From Candidatus Methanohalarchaeum thermophilum (lineage in GTDB: Archaea; Halobacteriota; Methanonatronarchaeia; Methanonatronarchaeales; Methanonatronarchaeaceae), in the NCBI GenBank assembly GCA_001914405.1, contig MSDW01000001.1, positions 1,243,169-1,307,168 on the forward strand: 64,000 nt of DNA. The letters are read 5' to 3'. The stretch's first letter is position 1; each line of letters opens with the position of its first letter. The notes beneath the pieces were generated by a model. It had not been told where the DNA came from, did not search any database, and saw only the letters and a list, made by a program, of their open reading frames with translations. Of this stretch, positions 52,842 through 61,813 are shown one piece after another. Made by a program: the position numbers and the translations under genes.

Positions 52842-53561
52842 TTATAAACCCTCATAATTTTCTCTTTCATCTTTTTCAACTAATTTTAAAGCAGAACCAG
52901 ACAAAGGACAAGCTTCTAAACATGCTGGATCACCGTCTTTGTCTTTGCATAAGTCACATTTGAAGGCTACTTTTTTGTCTACATCCATTTTGATGGGTGA
53001 TGGGTTAAAGGGACAGGCTTCTACACAGTCTCCGCATCCTGTGCATTTTTCAGAGTCTATGCACCTAGCTCCAGTTTCTTCATCGATGTACATAGCTCCC
53101 TCTATCGGACAAGCATAATAACACTCCGGAGAATCACATTGCTTACAGGTTAAGCCCTCGATAAGGTCACCAGAATCAAATGGATCCCATTTAACATTCA
53201 TTCTACTTAAATCTGGATTAGCTTCGCCTTCCTTATGAATAGAACAAGCAACTTCACAAACTCTACAACCATGGCAGTTTTCTTTGCCAGTCCAAACTAA
53301 TGCTGCCGATCTAGATATTTGTCCTGCTTCTTGAGAATGTGCCTCATTTATGTGATCTCGAAGTTCACTTTCATCTTCAAACTCTTTGTCGCAGTAAGGG
53401 CAGGCGTATTTGGTGGTGGTTCCTTGTTGTTGTTGTGTGCAGCCGGATACTCCTACTGTTGCTGCTGCTCCACCAGCAGCAATCACCTTTAACAAATTTC
53501 TACGACTTAACTTAGATTCACCTTCTTCATTTTCTCCTTCAACTATATCTTTTCCCTTCAT
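52842..53561 (-). CDS. Tat-signal four-cluster ferredoxin subunit with a C2H2 finger (module 1)
   Basis: The protein has about 239 residues. It starts with a twin-arginine signal, LSRRNLLKVIAAGGAAATVG, ending at a lipobox-like VSGC, so the mature protein may be a lipoprotein. Next is a C2H2 zinc finger, ACPYCDKEFEDESELRDHIN then EAHS, which is odd in such a protein. Four 4Fe-4S motifs follow: CHGCRVCEVAC, CKQCDSPECYYACP, CTGCGDCVEACP and CDLC...ACLEACP, as in DmsB/NrfC-type electron-transfer subunits. It probably carries electrons from the AOR subunit encoded directly after it. The ATG at 53561 (MKGKD) is preferred over a TTG five codons earlier. Confidence 0.88.
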   Translation of the reverse strand: MKGKDIVEGENEEGESKLSRRNLLKVIAAGGAAATVGVSGCTQQQQGTTTKYACPYCDKEFEDESELRDHINEAHSQEAGQISRSAALVWTGKENCHGCRVCEVACSIHKEGEANPDLSRMNVKWDPFDSGDLIEGLTCKQCDSPECYYACPIEGAMYIDEETGARCIDSEKCTGCGDCVEACPFNPSPIKMDVDKKVAFKCDLCKDKDGDPACLEACPLSGSALKLVEKDERENYEGL

Positions 53562-54092
53562 TTTAATAAAAATCAATTATTCATATTTTTAATCTAATAA
53601 TTAGCTAACTATACGAATTTTGACCTAATCTGATTTTACTACTATTAAAAATCTATTAAACCTGATATAAAAACTCTGCGTAATTAAAAATAATAACAAA
53701 AACTACACTATGTAATCAAAAAAGATTAATATGCTGAATTAAAGATAAAAAACTAACTCTAGTGAAAGATTTATTTTAGTTGTTTTTCAATTTTCATTTT
53801 ATTAGTTGGCAGGAGACTCTCTCCCTAAACTCTGATTTTATAGAATTAGTAGACTATTGTGGTAAATAAGAACAAATTAGGGTTAGTCAAAGTAGGTTTG
53901 ATTGCCATAATTGTGTTTTTGGAGAATTATAATGTTGATTTGAATGATGCCAAGAAGAAGATGCATCTTTTTTACCTTATTTGGTGAGAAAGTATTTAAA
54001 TAATCAGAAAATATTTTCCTAAGAGTAAATTAGTTCCTTTGTCTCTTGACTATTGGATAAATATCTTTTACTGGTTTGGAGGTAGGGATGTT
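53562..54092. other. intergenic spacer
   Basis: AT-rich, with no ORF or clear repeat. It provides divergent promoters for AOR module 1 and the response regulator. Confidence 0.4.
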
Positions 54093-54515
54093 ATGAAGGT
54101 ATTGTTTGTGGATGACGATCCTTCAATTTGTGAGCAAGCGGAGACTTTTCTTGAAAGAGAAAATGAGTTTCTTGATATTGAAGACGAAGAACTAGAAGTT
54201 GAGTCTGTTTCTTCTGCAAAAGAAGCTTTAAATATTATTGATGATATGGAATATGATTGTATCGTTTCTGATTATCATATGCCTGAAATAGATGGACTTG
54301 AGTTTCTCGATTTTTTGAGGGTAGTAAAAGAGGAGAAAAGTGAAGAACTGCTTTTTATAATATTCACAGGAAAGGGATGTGAGGACGTAGCAATGGAAGC
54401 CTTAAATAATGGAGCAGACCGATACCTCAAAAAAGAAGGGGATCCTCTTTCTCAATATGGTCTTTTAGCTGAAGCAATAATTGAAGAAACGAAGAAAAAC
54501 CAAACTAAGGAATAA
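54093..54515 (+). CDS. stand-alone receiver-domain response regulator
   Basis: The 140-residue CheY-like receiver has acidic residues in KVLFVDDDPS, the phospho-acceptor Asp in CIVSDYHMPEIDGLEF near residue 67, Thr/Ser in IIFTGKG and the Lys in ADRYLKKEGDP. No output domain is present. It closely resembles the receiver of the hybrid kinase at 41609 (same VSDYxMP, IIFTGKG and GADRY motifs), so it may be its partner or a copy. The ATG at 54093 follows GGAGGT by nine bases. The alternative at 54039 is unlikely. Confidence 0.85.
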   Translation: MKVLFVDDDPSICEQAETFLERENEFLDIEDEELEVESVSSAKEALNIIDDMEYDCIVSDYHMPEIDGLEFLDFLRVVKEEKSEELLFIIFTGKGCEDVAMEALNNGADRYLKKEGDPLSQYGLLAEAIIEETKKNQTKE

Positions 54516-55037
54516 AACCTATCTAATTTAGAATTAAGTCTTTAAATTATTTAACTTATATGAAAATTTTTTATGCAACGCTTTTTTATTTAGTTAGCAG
54601 GTTTTTCCTTTATAGGCATAGGTAGGCAAGATAAACAAGCACATTGTAAGTAATGAAACGGAAAATTTGTTTCTTCAAGTGTAATGAGATGAATGACAAT
54701 TTGATAAAAAATTTAGGTGTTAAGAGGGAAAAAAGATACAACCTTTTTTGAGTCTCTGAAACCGAATGTGGAGGTATTGGATTGGGATCTATAGGACTAA
54801 AGTCTTCTTTGAGCTGTGAACAGGGGAGACTATTGGGTTTTTTTTGTTTTACTAGCTATGTTTTGGTCTCTGGGTAATTGCCTTTGAACAATGTGAGAAG
54901 AGATCGTCAACATTGACTATGAAGGGTTTAACTTTTTTTGGTGAGAAATCCCTGTCTTTAATCTTTGATTTAGGTTGGGGATGAATTACCACAAGATGTG
55001 TATAAGTAGTTGAATAATGTTTATGTAGGAGGTATGT
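54516..55037. other. intergenic region with a TnpB-type right-end hairpin
   Basis: No gene is seen. ATCCCTGTCTTTAAT pairs with ATTTAGGTTGGGGAT (54948-54982), followed by GAATTACC. This is the same shape as the tnpB right end at 1301. Upstream DNA (54560-54940) is moderately G-rich and may be a decayed guide-RNA scaffold. Confidence 0.45.
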
Positions 55038-55178
55038 GTGGGAGACCCGGCAACTATACAGGTAGGAAAAGAAACACGGAAGAAACTCAAGGAGCTAAGG
55101 ATAACAAGGAGAGGAACATATGACGAAATATTAAATAGGTTGATGAAAAATGCAACTGACTCAAAAAATAAAGATTGA
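55038..55178 (+). CDS. small antitoxin-like DNA-binding protein before a TnpB remnant
   Basis: The 46-residue protein starts at GTG after GGAGGT and reads ATIQVGKETRKKLKELRI, then RGTYDEILNRLM. This is a ribbon-helix-helix-like pattern found in short archaeal proteins that accompany TnpB and toxin genes. It ends inside the decayed tnpB (their frames overlap), as at 117-236. It appears intact even though its partner is broken. Confidence 0.6.
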   Translation: MGDPATIQVGKETRKKLKELRITRRGTYDEILNRLMKNATDSKNKD

Positions 55179-56433
55179 GTTAACAGAAGAATAAGAAGAA
55201 GTTTTTACTTCTCTTTTTGAGATATGTAGGTTGCTTTATGATTTTTCACTCAAGGAAAGTATAGAGGACTGGAAAGAAAACAAGGACAAATTAAAAGAGG
55301 AAAGAAATTACATTACATATACAGATCAATAAAATAAGTTATTCAAATTAAGAGAAGGATACTCAAAATATAACTGGGTGTATTTAAAAGTCTTACAAAT
55401 GATTTTAAAGAAACTGGACGCCGATTACAAGTTTTTATTCTCTTTATGGAAGAAAGGGAGACAATAAAGCGAAGCCACCAAGATTTAAAGGCAGTAAATA
55501 CTTCACGAATTTATGCTATAACTAATTTGGGTTTAAAATAAAAAAAGGGGGGAATAAAGTTTTTTCACAATCATCCAGACAAGACAGAACTATTTTTTGA
55601 TATTTCAACCAAGTTTTATTTGGAAGATAAGGACATTAAATAAATTGAAATTTTCAGAGATGAAGTTAAGGAAGAATACTATGTCTTAATATCTTATGGG
55701 GTAGATATTCCAAGATACAAAGATAACGGAGAGTATCAAGCTTTCGATTTAGGAGTTGACAAACACATGGGAGTTGATATGAGTGGGAAGTTTGTTGGGT
55801 TCAAGAACCCAAGACCAGGCAAGTTTTGGCAATTGAAAATGGAAGAAGTTTAATCAAAATGAGACAGATGTAAAAAAAGGAAGTAATGGATGGAGATGGT
55901 ATAATAAGAAATTGCAACAGGTGAAAAGAAGACTTGCTAATTAAGTGAAGGATTGGCGACATAGATTAGGTTAAAAGATAGTTGAGAACATTAAAGCGAA
56001 TATTATAGTAGTTGGAGTTTTAGATACTGAAGATATGGCACAGAGCAACAAGAATGTAGGGGGTTTGAACAGGAGTTTACAAAACATAGGCACTATAAGT
56101 AGATTTGTTAGGTTTCTAATCTACGAGGCAGAACTTGTAGGTAAGAAGGTAGTAGAAATCAACGAAGCAAACACTACTAAAAGGTGCTGTGTCTGTGGAA
56201 AGAAACAGGATATGCCATTACATAAAAGAACTTATAAATGTGATTGTGGAAACGAAATTGACAGAGACAAAAACTCTGCTATCAATATAATGAATCGTTT
56301 CCTATCACAAGAACGCTCTGTGAACGAGCAATCTTCCTTTATGGAAGGTTTTCTGCGACAAACAGGTTTGGAATACGCCAACCAGCAAATGTCCAAACAC
56401 TCGCAGGAAACCCCTTCCTCACGAACAACGTGA
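55150..56433 (+). pseudogene. decayed TnpB gene
   Basis: Segments in different frames spell a TnpB. The start is MQLTQKIKIELTEE and a stop follows. Later parts include AFDLGVDKHMGVDMSGKFVG (RuvC I) and IIVVGVLDTEDM (RuvC II, with Gly at the Glu position as in the TnpB at 226). The zinc ribbon is CCVCGKKQDM with CDCGNEI, and RuvC III is DRDKNSAINIM. Many stops and shifts between 55190 and 56030 show inactivation. The 3' end still has a right-end hairpin. It is the same lineage as the first TnpB, judging by motif II. Confidence 0.75.
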
Positions 56434-56446
56434 GCTAGGTAGGGGT
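56410..56446 (+). repeat. right-end hairpin of the decayed TnpB element
   Basis: ACCCCTTCCTCAC pairs with GTGAGCTAGGTAGGGGT, followed by AGTTCAC, the same end as at 1301-1340. It may still work as a transposon end in trans. Confidence 0.6.
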
Positions 56447-57010
56447 AGTTCACTATAAATGCTATTGAGCCGCAAATCTATCTCTTTTAGGGGGATGGGT
56501 AAGGCACTAGATGTTTTTTCGAGCTTTAGTTTTGGTTTTTTCAGTAGAAAATATTTTTTTGGAGAAATATACTTTTTCTTTTCCATCATGGTTTTTAGGA
56601 GTAAGTTGGGGGTTTTTGGTAGTTGGTTGGGTTTGTTTGTTTTATTTAAAAGTTGTTTTATGTTTTTTGGGGTGTTTTGGCTGTGTTAAGGGCTTTGAGG
56701 CTCTTTATTGTATAAGGTGTGTTTTGGGGGGTTTTGAAGCTTTTTGGGGTAGGGTTTTAGTGGTTTGGTGTAGGAGTTACTGGGAGGAGGATATGTGGGG
56801 GCTTTTCTGAGGGTTAGGTTGATATGTGGGTTTTTGTGTTTGTCCTGATCTAAGTCTTCTTCTAGGAGTAAAGGGTTTTAGGTGTTGATTTAGGTGTATT
56901 GAGAGAAGCTTCCTCTCCTGGGATGGAAGAAAGAAGACTTCACTCTGGATAAGGATTACATGGTTACATGGAAGCTTGGTTTCTAAGTCTCTGATTTGGG
57001 TAGGGGTACT
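56447..57010. other. G/T-rich low-complexity intergenic region
   Basis: The plus strand is strongly G/T-biased (long TTTTGG-type runs) and gives spurious Phe/Trp/Gly-rich frames. A further weak TnpB-type hairpin with TAGGGGTACTTC lies at 56979-57010. A segment near 56848-56880 (TGATCTAAGTCTTCTTCT) resembles one near 63258-63276. No gene is called. Confidence 0.45.
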
Positions 57011-57898
57011 TCATTCTTCTATTTTTTCGTACCATTTTTCGTGTTTTTGTTTGACTTCTTTTTTTGGCATCCATCCTGTGGCCATTGATTTGATGAAGGG
57101 CCAGGAAGAAGGGATTATTGCTGCTGTTATTATGTGAACTATTAGTAGGGCTATTCCTATTAGTGCAAAGGTATCGTGCATTAGGTTGCTCCAGTATAAC
57201 ATAATGTTTGTCCATGTGGGTGGAGTAGGCCCTGAGAACCATATGTGGCTAGAGACTTTTATGAGGCCGGATATAATTAGTATTATTACAATTAAGGACC
57301 AAGCTAGGTATTCTAGTCTTTCTACGGCTTCGTATTTGTCTTCTTTTGGTATTTCTGATAGGCCTAGTAGATGTAGTGTTTCTTTAATTGCTTTTGAAGG
57401 ATCGCCCTTTTTTGGGAGAATCTTGTTACTTTTTTTCTTTAGGTGGTAGCTTATGTGGTAGGAAATGGCAAAGACAAAAAATAGGATCCCTAGGAAATGT
57501 AGGTTAAAGAGAAATGTTGTTATTTCATTAGTTTGTACTAGGCGGGGGATGAATAGGTAATTTATGGGGAAATTGCTTAAAAGATAGCTTCGAAATCCGA
57601 GTAGAATTCCTGAGACAGCTAGTACCACGAATCCAGTGGCATGGGTCCAGTGATCAATGAAACTGCCTATTGGATGTCTTAGGATTTTACCTTTTTTTTC
57701 TATAGGGTTTTTGTCTTCTCTTAAGTAACTGAAGATTACTCCTTCTAGGGCAACTAGGATAATTAGCCAATTTGCTGATGTATTGTAGAGCAATAAATTT
57801 TGCTTGGATAAAAAATGAACCCAATTTAATCCAGCTAATAAAAAAACTAACAATCCTGTTGCTATAACTATTCTATTGAAGATTTCTTTACTAACCAT
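57011..57898 (-). CDS. membrane cytochrome b subunit of the AOR operon
   Basis: The protein of about 295 residues has some six transmembrane helices. Candidate haem-ligand histidines are in SFIDHWTHATGFVVLAVSG near residue 87, FNLHFLGILFFVFAISYHIS near 143-155, and LMHDTFALIGIALLIVHI near 250-262. The last pair and the helix spacing resemble cytochrome b subunits of formate dehydrogenase/b561 type. It would anchor the complex and pass electrons to quinone or methanophenazine, or across the membrane. It is the last gene of the AOR module 2 operon. The ATG follows GAGGTG. Calling it the partner of AOR is inference from gene order. Confidence 0.8.
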   Translation of the reverse strand: MVSKEIFNRIVIATGLLVFLLAGLNWVHFLSKQNLLLYNTSANWLIILVALEGVIFSYLREDKNPIEKKGKILRHPIGSFIDHWTHATGFVVLAVSGILLGFRSYLLSNFPINYLFIPRLVQTNEITTFLFNLHFLGILFFVFAISYHISYHLKKKSNKILPKKGDPSKAIKETLHLLGLSEIPKEDKYEAVERLEYLAWSLIVIILIISGLIKVSSHIWFSGPTPPTWTNIMLYWSNLMHDTFALIGIALLIVHIITAAIIPSSWPFIKSMATGWMPKKEVKQKHEKWYEKIEE

Positions 57899-57952
57899 AG
57901 GGGACACCTCTATTTTTATCTATTTTGATCTATCTCTAACTTCTTGAATTGA

Positions 57953-59236
57953 TCAAGTTTTTTTAGTCTTTAATCCGACATAATTTGAGATTTCGGATAA
58001 TAAGTTTTCCAGCTTGCTCTTAGAAAGATTTCTTGTTTCCATGACTAGATGTTTTGCATCGTATTTAGACCAATCGTCTGTTAATATATTGATACCTAGT
58101 TCTTCGGCTTTTTTTCTGTATTTTGTTCCAGGAAAAGGTGATGTGCATGATAAAAGTATCTTTGCTCCTTTTTCTGATAACTTCTTCATGTAATCTTTTG
58201 TTTCTCGTATTGTTTCTTCATTATCGTATGGATGAGGAAACATAAAGCTACAAGCTACATTGATTCCAAGATCTAATGCGAAATCTATCTTATTAAGAGC
58301 TATTTCTTTGCTTATTCCATTTTTTACTTCATTTAGTACGCTTTGTGATCCTGTTTCCATCCCGAATTGAATAGAAGAGCAACCTGATTTTCTCATTTTT
58401 TCAAGTAGTTCCTTGTCTACTAAATCGATTCTAGTTGAACAACCCCAGTTAAAGGGTTGGTCTATTTTATTTAATTCATTTAATAGATTAATAGTCCATT
58501 CTCTGCTAAGAGTGAGAGTGTCGTCTACCATGAAAACAAATCTGATTCTTTCTTTATTTAAAAGGTATTTTATTTCTTTAGCTATATCGCTGGGTTTTCT
58601 ATATCTCTTTTTATTCTTCCAGATCTCGGATACAGAGCAGAAGGGGCATTCGAAGGGACATCCCCCTCTAGAGGTTAATACAGTCCATGGTTGATCGTAG
58701 AATTTGAGCGGAAATAGATTTCTAGCAGGCCAAGGCAGGTTACTGGGGTCAAGAGGATCTCTTCTCTCGTTTAAGCAAAAATTTCCTTTATTACTATAAG
58801 CTAATCCTTTTATTTCCTCTAAATTATTTTCTTGATTATCTATGTGTTTTAATAGCTCTAAAATTGTTTTTTCCCCTTCTCCAACCACAACATAGTCAAC
58901 ATATTCATTTGAAAGTACTTCTTTAGGTTTTAATGTTGGATGAGGTCCTCCTAGAGCTATATCTATTCCTTTGTCGATATCTTTGATTTTATCTGCTATT
59001 TTAAGCGCATTAGGTAAACTTTCAGTTTGTGCAGAAATACCAACGAGATCAGGATTCTTTTTTGCAAATCTTTTAATTCTTTTTTCGTTGTATCCACTTA
59101 GATTCATGTCAATAGCTTTTACATTGCATCCTTCCTTTATCAGGTAAGAACCTATATAAGCAAGGCCTAAAGGAGGATTTAACTTTGAATGGGTTGTAGA
59201 TGTTGGCGTTGGAGCATTGATTAAACCGACATTCAA
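57953..59236 (-). CDS. B12-binding radical SAM protein
   Basis: This 427-residue protein has an N-terminal cobalamin-binding-like domain (LGLAYIGSYLIKEGCNVK, DLVGISAQTES, IALGGPHPTL, VVVGEGEKTI). A radical SAM TIM barrel follows, with cluster motif RGGCPFECPFCSVSEIW near residue 193 (CxxxCxxC). Enzymes of this BchE/methylase class do difficult methylations or ring formations. It lacks the DxHxxG motif, so it may not bind cobalamin. Set between the AOR genes and cytochrome b, it may modify the cofactor, the enzyme or its substrate. The substrate cannot be told. Confidence 0.82.
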   Translation of the reverse strand: MNVGLINAPTPTSTTHSKLNPPLGLAYIGSYLIKEGCNVKAIDMNLSGYNEKRIKRFAKKNPDLVGISAQTESLPNALKIADKIKDIDKGIDIALGGPHPTLKPKEVLSNEYVDYVVVGEGEKTILELLKHIDNQENNLEEIKGLAYSNKGNFCLNERRDPLDPSNLPWPARNLFPLKFYDQPWTVLTSRGGCPFECPFCSVSEIWKNKKRYRKPSDIAKEIKYLLNKERIRFVFMVDDTLTLSREWTINLLNELNKIDQPFNWGCSTRIDLVDKELLEKMRKSGCSSIQFGMETGSQSVLNEVKNGISKEIALNKIDFALDLGINVACSFMFPHPYDNEETIRETKDYMKKLSEKGAKILLSCTSPFPGTKYRKKAEELGINILTDDWSKYDAKHLVMETRNLSKSKLENLLSEISNYVGLKTKKT

Positions 59237-59282
59237 TATAGAGTCCTCCTCTTGTGATATAAAATAAAAAAAAGAGAGTAAA

Positions 59283-59696
59283 TCAGTTTTCGCTAATTAA
59301 TTCTCTGCTCTGTTTGATCCTTTTCTCTATTAGCTTTCTAATGGTTTTTGCCTGTTTTCTGTAGTCGTCTTCTTTATCTATGTTTTTTTCTATTTTTTTA
59401 GCTAATTCACTGTCACCTAGAACTTCTTTTATCCAACTTGAGAGTGCATTAGGGTCTATGTAGTTTACTGAACTGGTTTGCCCTTTTATTAGTTTGCCTG
59501 GGGCTTTTGCTTTTAAGAAGTTATCAACTTCTCTTAAGCTTCCTAGTGGTTCCTTGGTATTACCAGCCATTGCATGCATTCTTACGCCAGCTATTTTATC
59601 TCCATATCCAACTTCAGATAGAATCTTTTTTGCCTGTTCCTCTGAGGGCTTTGAGAGATTAAAATCTTTTTCCTTTTTCTTGTCTTTTTCCAACAT
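59283..59696 (-). CDS. hypothetical protein in the AOR operon
   Basis: The 137-residue soluble protein has no Cys and no recognised domain. It starts with a Lys-rich stretch. The middle (SEEQAKKILSEVGYGDKIAG, GVRMHAMAGNTKEPLGS, GQTSSVNYIDPNAL) looks folded. The end is a charged helix. It lies 9 bp after the AOR gene, so it is certainly in the operon. It may be a chaperone or assembly factor for the exported tungstoenzyme, by position only. Confidence 0.65.
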   Translation of the reverse strand: MLEKDKKKEKDFNLSKPSEEQAKKILSEVGYGDKIAGVRMHAMAGNTKEPLGSLREVDNFLKAKAPGKLIKGQTSSVNYIDPNALSSWIKEVLGDSELAKKIEKNIDKEDDYRKQAKTIRKLIEKRIKQSRELISEN

Positions 59697-59705
59697 TTTA
59701 ACCCT

Positions 59706-61799
59706 TTATTCTATTTTGTTTTTCTGCTCTAATTCATCGGCGACTTTACCTAGTCCCAAGTTTTCTAGAGTTTCTCTTTTAGGTCTACCAGTTTCTGTGT
59801 TCCATCCCTCTAGTTCGTAGAATTTAGTTTTCCATTCATTGAATTTTTCTTTGTCTAATGATCTGCTGGCGACATTTTTGTATTTCCATTCTCCGTCTTC
59901 TTTAACTGGCATGTAGTAAGGTACTTCGTAATTTGCATGGGGGCTTATTTCTGGTCCCCATGAAGCAACATCGTAGGTGTATCCTGCAAACTCTTCTTGA
60001 TCCCGATGCCTACCTTGTAATGCCCATATCGATCTATCGAGGTTCCAGATCTTTCTGCCGATCTCCATTCCTTCCTTAAACGAGATATCTTTTCCTGTAA
60101 CTGCGTTGAAGAACCTAGTTTCTCCTTCAGGAGTTATTCCTCTGGTTTCAGGCCCATAAGGATTTAAGAAATCTGCATAAGCCCAATCACAATATTGTAG
60201 TGATTGCTTCCAAAATCGAGTATAATGTCTGTGCCAAGCAACAAGTTTAGCCATATTCTTTGAATAAATACCTTCATTACTGTAGTTTGGGACTGCATTA
60301 TAAGGAATAGTTTTATCCTTGATTATTTTCGCTAATTTTTCGGCCTTTACAGGAGGATTTCTGCCAAATAATTTTGCTAGGCTTACCTGCCAATAAACTA
60401 CCCAGTTAAAGTCATGTTCGTTGATATCTCTTTCACCTAATATTGAACCGTATCCCCATTCAACTTCGGTTCTGGCATCATAATGCTGAGGATAACCCCA
60501 GTATTGTAGACCCAGCAAACCAGAATTGAGGTCCTGTTCTAGTCTTCCCCACTTCTTAGCGGCTCTAGGTAAACCCATAGCAAGATCTTCTCCTATACCC
60601 TCCTTATTAGAGACCTTGTAGATAAGTTCTTTTGCAAAACTAGCATTTCCTAGTTCATCCCAAGGTAAACTGGCCTCAATCTCTTTACCTTCACCTAAAA
60701 TCCCTCTTTCATGCAGGTGTTTAAGGTAATTTATTCCTTCTTCAAGGAAATAAACATTTATTCCATATCTTTGAGACAAATCACCAGCTTTAGCAGTTTC
60801 TTTGGTAGGGCCACCATGCTTTTGTTCATCATGAACATCATAAAATAAGAAGTCCACGCATCCACTTTCATTACCATGACCACTTTCTGTTCTCTTACGA
60901 GTGCATCTATGACACGAAACACAGCCTTGAGGCCTTACCTGTTCCTCTGCAATATTTCCAAATCCTTCAGCTCCCGGGACTCCTCCAAATGCACCTACAC
61001 CGGAGCCCCAATTTGGTTTAGGATCGGATTCTTGGTTGTTATAGTTGTCTTCAGCCCACTCCCTAGATTTCAATAAGGCACTTGGATTAGCTACTTCCAC
61101 ACTTTTTGTACCCAATACACTAATAGCTTTCAGGTTCTTAGAACCCCAAACTGAACCAAAAGCAGCATTACCAGCTCCATTACCAGCATCATGTATTATG
61201 GCCCCGCTTCGAGTTTTGTTTTCTCCTGCAGCACCTATTGTTGCAACAGCCGGTTTTTGTGTTGTTCTACCTTCATCCCTACCTCTCTCAGTTTGATACC
61301 ATTCTCTTTCGTCTACGGAAGTAGAGTTACCACTCACATCAGTCCAAATTTCCTCCTGAGTCTCCCAAGCATCCAGACCCCACAGGGATTCTGCATCCTT
61401 GAACTCAACATCTTCGTTTACAATGTTGATCCAGGTTGGTTTGTCTGCTTTTCCTTCTATTACGATTCCATCGTATCCGGCGTACTTCAACATCGCCGAA
61501 AATCTACCACCAAAATTACTTCTAGAATACCACTCAGTCGGATAAGGCTGAGGACTAATACCATTCAGCTCAATCCTACCCGTCGCTGGAGCCAATGTCC
61601 CACACAAAGGAGATGTCATCATAGTTATAACATTGTCCGGATGAAAAGCACTTATCGTCTTATCCTTAACTGCATCAAAAAAGATAGCAGAACCTAAACC
61701 ATGTCCTCCAACGAATTCCTCATATTCACTGGTATTAATTTCCTTAGTATTTAGATTAGTTAAATCCAATCTTAAAATCTTACCCATATGTCCTTTCAT
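59706..61799 (-). CDS. tungsten aldehyde:ferredoxin oxidoreductase family protein (module 2)
   Basis: The 697-residue AOR-family protein starts GKILRLDLTNLNTKEINTSE. Further motifs are SPLCGTLAPATGRIELNGIS, KYAGYDGIVIEGKADKPTWI, TIGAAGENKTRSGAIIHD and NAAFGSVWGSKNLKAISVLG. Cluster Cys lie in QGCVSCHRCTRKRTESG near residue 300, with another Cys in NESGCVDF. An extra segment around residues 150-175 is absent from module 1. It shares only the family backbone with module 1, so the two AORs are old paralogues, likely with different substrates. The start is placed at the ATG nine bases after GAGGTG. Confidence 0.88.
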   Translation of the reverse strand: MKGHMGKILRLDLTNLNTKEINTSEYEEFVGGHGLGSAIFFDAVKDKTISAFHPDNVITMMTSPLCGTLAPATGRIELNGISPQPYPTEWYSRSNFGGRFSAMLKYAGYDGIVIEGKADKPTWINIVNEDVEFKDAESLWGLDAWETQEEIWTDVSGNSTSVDEREWYQTERGRDEGRTTQKPAVATIGAAGENKTRSGAIIHDAGNGAGNAAFGSVWGSKNLKAISVLGTKSVEVANPSALLKSREWAEDNYNNQESDPKPNWGSGVGAFGGVPGAEGFGNIAEEQVRPQGCVSCHRCTRKRTESGHGNESGCVDFLFYDVHDEQKHGGPTKETAKAGDLSQRYGINVYFLEEGINYLKHLHERGILGEGKEIEASLPWDELGNASFAKELIYKVSNKEGIGEDLAMGLPRAAKKWGRLEQDLNSGLLGLQYWGYPQHYDARTEVEWGYGSILGERDINEHDFNWVVYWQVSLAKLFGRNPPVKAEKLAKIIKDKTIPYNAVPNYSNEGIYSKNMAKLVAWHRHYTRFWKQSLQYCDWAYADFLNPYGPETRGITPEGETRFFNAVTGKDISFKEGMEIGRKIWNLDRSIWALQGRHRDQEEFAGYTYDVASWGPEISPHANYEVPYYMPVKEDGEWKYKNVASRSLDKEKFNEWKTKFYELEGWNTETGRPKRETLENLGLGKVADELEQKNKIE

Positions 61800-61813
61800 G
61801 TCATTAAACACCT

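Noticed and set aside
56459-56810. Two hydrophobic Phe/Trp-rich ORFs
   Set aside because: They arise from G/T-biased low-complexity DNA between TnpB remnants, with no ribosome binding site and no membrane-protein-like loop composition.
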